Positions 60,334 to 64,000 of a stretch of DNA of 64,000 bases are shown in pieces (position 1 is the first letter of the stretch; every line of letters begins with the position of its first letter). The stretch comes from CAZZNY01 sp964655935 (GTDB lineage Bacteria; Patescibacteriota; Gracilibacteria; BD1-5; UBA2023). The notes under the pieces were generated by a model. The model worked only from the letters and a program-made list of their open reading frames with translations, searched no databases and was not told the origin of the DNA. The position numbers and the translations under genes are program-made. The stretch is from assembly GCA_964655935.1 (NCBI GenBank), contig CAZZNY010000001.1:806001-870000 (forward strand), given 5' to 3'.

Positions 60334-63270
60334 TTAAGCTATATCTCCTGTATCAGTACGCATAATACCAAGACGTGCTTCAATCTCCATATCGACGTAT
60401 TCTTTCTTTCGTCCATACATTTTTCGAGAATATTCTTTGATGATTTTTGCAACCTCAGCATTCTTATAGGTCTCATCCCAGATAGTCTTCATATCAAATG
60501 GACGAGTCGTCGCATTATCGATGTTCAGTTTACAGTATGTCGTATAGTTTGCAATACCGATAATATCTTGCTGAGAAAGTACTGGAGCATATTCTTTTTC
60601 AAGGTATTCCGCATCTTCTGCACCAACCTTGAAACTCATGATCGTACCGGCATTACCGAATACCGCATCTTTAATGGTTGGTTTTCCATCTTTTGATTTT
60701 GATCCTCCGATCTGCGCGATAAACTGGTGCGCCATAATAAGGGCGAGTCGATATTTACGAGCTTCTGACAATATTTCTCCGAAGGTATCTGTCGCGAAAT
60801 TCTGGAACTCGTCGACGTAGAGGAAAAATTCTTTACGATCTGGCTCTGGCATATCTGCACGACTCATTGCGGCCATATTGATTTTCGAAACGAAGATCAA
60901 ACCGAGAAGCTGAGCATTCAGATCTCCGATGAGACCTTTCGAGAGGTTTACCATAAGAACTTTCTGATCATCCATCACACGACGAAGATTGAATGCTGAT
61001 TTTGGTTGACCGATGATATTACGAATGGTTGTATTCGTGATAAATGGACCAAATTTCGAACTGAAATACGGAATCATTTCTTGTTTTTCTCGATCACCCG
61101 TATTTGCATATTCATGATCCCAGAAGGCTTTTACGACGGGATTTCTGACTTTTGAGACTTTGTATTTCATAAATGCATCATCGACGAATAATCGTGGTAC
61201 GTCGATAAGTGTTCCACCCTCATCTTCATCATCCATAAGCGTCAAACATCCATTTCGGAAGTAATGCTGGATTCGAGGTCCGAAGATTTCTTCATTAAAG
61301 ATCTTGATAAAAATAGAAGTCGCATCAAGTGCGGCTCGATCTTTCTCGATCGCACGAAGCGCTGGATCGGTCGAGATAACTTCGAGCATGTTGAGTCCCA
61401 TTGGTCGTTCGTAGTCAGATGGATCGAAGATGATCATATCTTTTACTCGTTCTTTCGGAGTAAAGGAAATAATATCTTCTACGAGATCGCCATGCGGATC
61501 AATAACACAGAGCCCATCGCCCGCCCAAAGATCCTGACGAGCCATATAACCGATGAAAACGGATTTACCTCAACCAGATTTTCAGATCACATAATGGTGT
61601 CGTCCTCGATCTTTTTTCGAGAAATAGATCGGAGTTTTCAGATTACGATATTCATTCCACCCCATAAGAGCCCCATCTCGAAAGAGTGGAAATCCTCAGA
61701 GATATCTCTGTTTGTCCTCTTGGACCGGTGCCTTTCCTTCATCCATTGGTTTGCCCTTCATATCACCATCTTTGTAGACAGGAACCACTTCTCCAGAAAG
61801 AAGGAAAAAATTCTTTTCCTCATCACGAACAAAGTTTTTATTTTTATCCACCTTCAGAAGTGAACCATCTTTTGTGAAGACATTCCCACTTTTATCCCGC
61901 TTGTAGTCAGAAAGAATAAGAGGTTGTGTCGGAGTTCGTAGATTCGAAGGAACCGCGAGCATCTTGTATTCAAGCCATTTAATAAATGGCGATTTGTTAT
62001 AATTGATATCTGGGAAATGATACAATGTCGCGAGTTCATCTGTCGATAAGGTACTCTCTTGTTGTAAAAAAGCACAAAGCTTGAATCGAAATGCTAAGTA
62101 TCGGATAGGTGTGAAAATAAACCCAAGCACGTCTTCCGTAATACGCGGATCATCGAGTTTATTATTATATTCATCTGTATAGATGCTTGTGGTTCCTAGG
62201 AGATTATAGAGTCCATTTTTTGCGCTTTCTTTCGTATCAGATGATACAAGAATACGAATAGCTGCGCGAAATGCTGGCTGACCAGCGCTTTCTCCAACCA
62301 TTTTTTGTGCTTCTTGCTCCGCTTGATTAAAAATCTTATAAGCATCACCTCCACTTGCTCCCGGTGCATTGCTTTGAACTTCTTCATTATTGATAAATCG
62401 ATTTACGATCCAATAAATAGGTGAGAGAATTTTTTGAATAAGACTGATAATGAGGGCACTCTCCGCCGATTTGTTATATTTTCCTTTGGAAAGAAGGCCT
62501 GCTGCTTTTTTTGCTTTCTTATTCCAGCTAGGACCAACTGGTTTCACAACAATTTGAAAGACGGCTTTATCTGTTTTTTTAAGCATTCCAAAGGCATTCG
62601 TAAGACTCGAAAGTGGGTCATCTTCAAAATATTTATAGGTTTTTATAGGAAAAACACTGTCGTGTGTTTTGGAACTTGAAGCTGCTTGAAGCGTGTGTCC
62701 CGCTGGCTTAATTTCTACATATTCTTTTGGAGTTACATATTTTACTTCTGCATCCGGATAATTCGAGGTTATTTGCTGAGTAATAAGCTTTGCAAATTCT
62801 GGATAGGTAACCAAATAAAAATGCACCATTCATTCGTTGTATACGAGTTCAAGTGATACTTTCGCATGCTGGAAAATCATGTTTTTAAAAGCATCGATAA
62901 AACTCAGATCATTGATCTTGTGCATCGCCTTGTAAAAAATCGACATAATACCAACCTTTTCCTTGAAATCCTTCTTAGTTTCCCGTTCTTTATCGAGCTT
63001 TGAATCCGCACGAGGAAGAGATATTTTTATATAAACAAGTCTTTTTGCAGTCGAAACTTCATAGACGAGCCGAAGGAGTTTTAAGAGAATGAAAAAAAGT
63101 AGAATGAGTAAGACAACATCCACCAATAAGGAACAATAATATATAACCGCATCCCAAAAACCACCCATCATATCAGGAGTTTTGGTGGCTGTGGTTTTTT
63201 GAACGGTTCGATTAATTCCTGCGATAGCCGCATGAGCCGTAGGAAGGAAAAAAGAAAAAATTTCAGGCAT
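60334..63270 (-). CDS. VirD4/TraG-HerA-type DNA translocation ATPase (paralogue 3)
   Basis: 978 residues, the longest gene here. A hydrophobic N-terminus and TM helix (YYCSLLVDVVLLILLFFILL), then a VirB4/PrgI-like extracatalytic region (about 100-540) containing a DKSGNVF.KDGSLLKVDKNKNF segment. The motor has Walker A GKSGGGKS (563-570, two of its glycines TGA), CVIDPHGDLVEDII, FGPRIQHYFRNGCLTLMD, LFLYVDEFQNFATDTF-type Walker B, and LSEARKYRLALIMAHQFIAQI. Closest to paralogue 2. The Walker A glycines being TGA is very strong evidence for UGA=Gly. An alternative TTG start lies 60 bases upstream. Confidence 0.87.
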
Positions 63271-63301
63271 AAAAAAAGAATTTACGATATTTTTCAGTTT
63301 T

Positions 63302-63330
63302 ATTCTACCATACTCTCGATATAAAGGCAA
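63302..63330 (-). promoter_or_regulatory. Promoter of ATPase paralogue 3
   Basis: On the minus strand: TTGCCT (complement of 63325-63330), 17-base spacer, TAGAAT (complement of 63302-63307), about 30 bases before the ATG. Confidence 0.5.
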
Positions 63331-63447
63331 ATAATTCAGGTGTATTCTTGCTTTACAATTTGAATTATTTTACTGTATTACATTTAATTTATTAATTGTC
63401 CTATTTTAAGGAAATATAGAATATTTATCTTTATTAAAAGGTTGCTA

Positions 63448-63486
63448 ACTTCTATCCTGGATTCCTGCCTCCGCGGGAATGACAAA
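63448..63486. repeat. Dispersed hairpin repeat (TTCCTGCCTCCGCGGGAA type)
   Basis: CTATCCTGGATTCCTGCCTCCGCGGGAATGACAAAA, a copy of the element at 6713. The surrounding gap 63331-63447 shows no gene. Confidence 0.6.
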
Positions 63487-63535
63487 AATATTTTTTCTCA
63501 GTCTCTCAGCTTCTATTTTTTCATCTCTATTCTCC

Positions 63536-64000
63536 ATGCTCTCAAAAATCAAATCCGTCTCCATCAATGGTCTCAATGGGACTATCATCGACGTCGAGGT
63601 GGACGTAGCGAACGGTATGCCAGCTTTCAATATCGTAGGACTTGCCGATACTGCCGTCCAAGAATCGAAAGAACGAGTCCGAACCGCGGTAAAAAACTCC
63701 GGATATCGTTTTCCTCCGACACGAATTACTGTCAATCTCGCTCCGGCAGATATCCGGAAAAAATGACCGAGCTTCGATCTGTCTATCGCGGTTGGGATTC
63801 TTTGTACCGATCTTGATTTTAACCAAACACTTCTTGATAATTCCCTTTTTGTCGGAGAGCTTGCGCTCGATGGGATTCTTCGTCCGGTCAGTTCGATTCT
63901 TCCGACCGTTATTTTCTGAAAGGAACAAGGATGCACTCGTATTTTTTTACCAGAGGAAAATGCTGCAGAGGCCTCTCTGATTCCTGGAATCGATATTATT
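63536..64000 (+). CDS. ComM/YifB-type Mg-chelatase-like ATPase, N-terminal part
   Basis: 155 residues are in the window and the gene runs off the right edge. MLSKIKSVSINGLNGTIIDVEVDVANGMPAFNIVGLADTAVQESKERVRTAVKNSG is the YifB N-terminal (ChlI-like) domain, with ITVNLAPADIRKKGPSFDLSIAVGIL, where Gly is TGA. In ComM, this domain precedes an MCM-like helicase core used in branch migration during natural transformation. That role fits the PilT and translocation genes in the window. Confidence 0.88.

Noticed and set aside
1..64000. UGA as tryptophan (code 4) or selenocysteine
   Set aside because: The TGA positions align with invariant glycines (Walker A, RHG, GEMRD), not Trp or Cys, and there are far too many for Sec.

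Overview
The window reads as one chromosomal segment from a Patescibacteria (CPR) bacterium that translates UGA as glycine (genetic code 25), i.e. the Gracilibacteria/Absconditabacteria lineage. The reason is internal. Many conserved proteins appear broken at TGA in the standard code, and each break falls exactly where the family has an invariant glycine: RHG in the histidine phosphatase, VGEMRD in PilT, GKSGGGKS in a DNA-translocation ATPase, GLGMGIER in LysRS, IATVGP in pyruvate kinase. UGG remains Trp. Only TAA and TAG end genes here, so coordinates run through in-frame TGA. The DNA is AT-rich, intergenic gaps are short and often hold dispersed repeats, and most genes lack a Shine-Dalgarno motif.

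Layout. 1-8.7 kb: end of a membrane protein, a short Thr-rich leader-like ORF with a terminator, histidine phosphatase, small envelope proteins, a PD-(D/E)XK-like protein, thrS, an SLH surface protein, a cytochrome b5-like lipoprotein, a ferric-reductase-like membrane protein (-), grpE (-). 8.7-18.4 kb: pilT, a cyclic-nucleotide-binding-domain protein, a VirD4/HerA-type ATPase, a CoA-binding protein, a truncated PriA-like gene carrying tandem repeats, penicillin-binding protein 2, a nucleotidyltransferase-like protein. 18.4-26.9 kb: a GC-richer deoxyhypusine-synthase-like gene that looks acquired, an ABC-F ATPase (-), an FISUMP-like protein ending in a 28-bp perfect palindrome, groEL and groES (-), an HD hydrolase (-), lysS. 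26.9-37.7 kb: ZIP transporter, proS, a large unknown protein (-), a second VirD4/HerA ATPase, envelope proteins, a RelA/SpoT-like candidate, a rhodanese (-) and two CAU tRNAs (-).

37.9-48.8 kb: fusA, pyruvate kinase, a DUF805-pilin fusion, two membrane proteins, lemA, a TPM-domain protein with a Gly-rich tail, typA, and a TrmB-type regulator (-). 48.9-54.4 kb: three tandem paralogues of a roughly 570-residue cysteine-rich protein with zinc-ribbon-like motifs at both ends. They are separated by repeats and divergent from the TrmB regulator across a palindrome that overlaps both putative -35 boxes; this is the best candidate for an undescribed system. 54.6-64 kb: rpsU, a class-E-like sortase, small envelope genes, rlmH (-), a tRNA-Thr/Tyr/Leu-rpmE cluster, then a minus-strand pair made of a third VirD4/HerA ATPase and a thrombospondin-3-repeat multi-membrane protein, and the start of a ComM/YifB-type gene.

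Together: translation, protein folding and some glycolysis, embedded in a strong cell-surface and DNA-transfer repertoire (PilT, three translocation ATPases, pilin-like protein, sortase, SLH protein, ComM/YifB). That suits an epibiotic or host-dependent life that takes up DNA and attaches to other cells. This lifestyle reading is inference.
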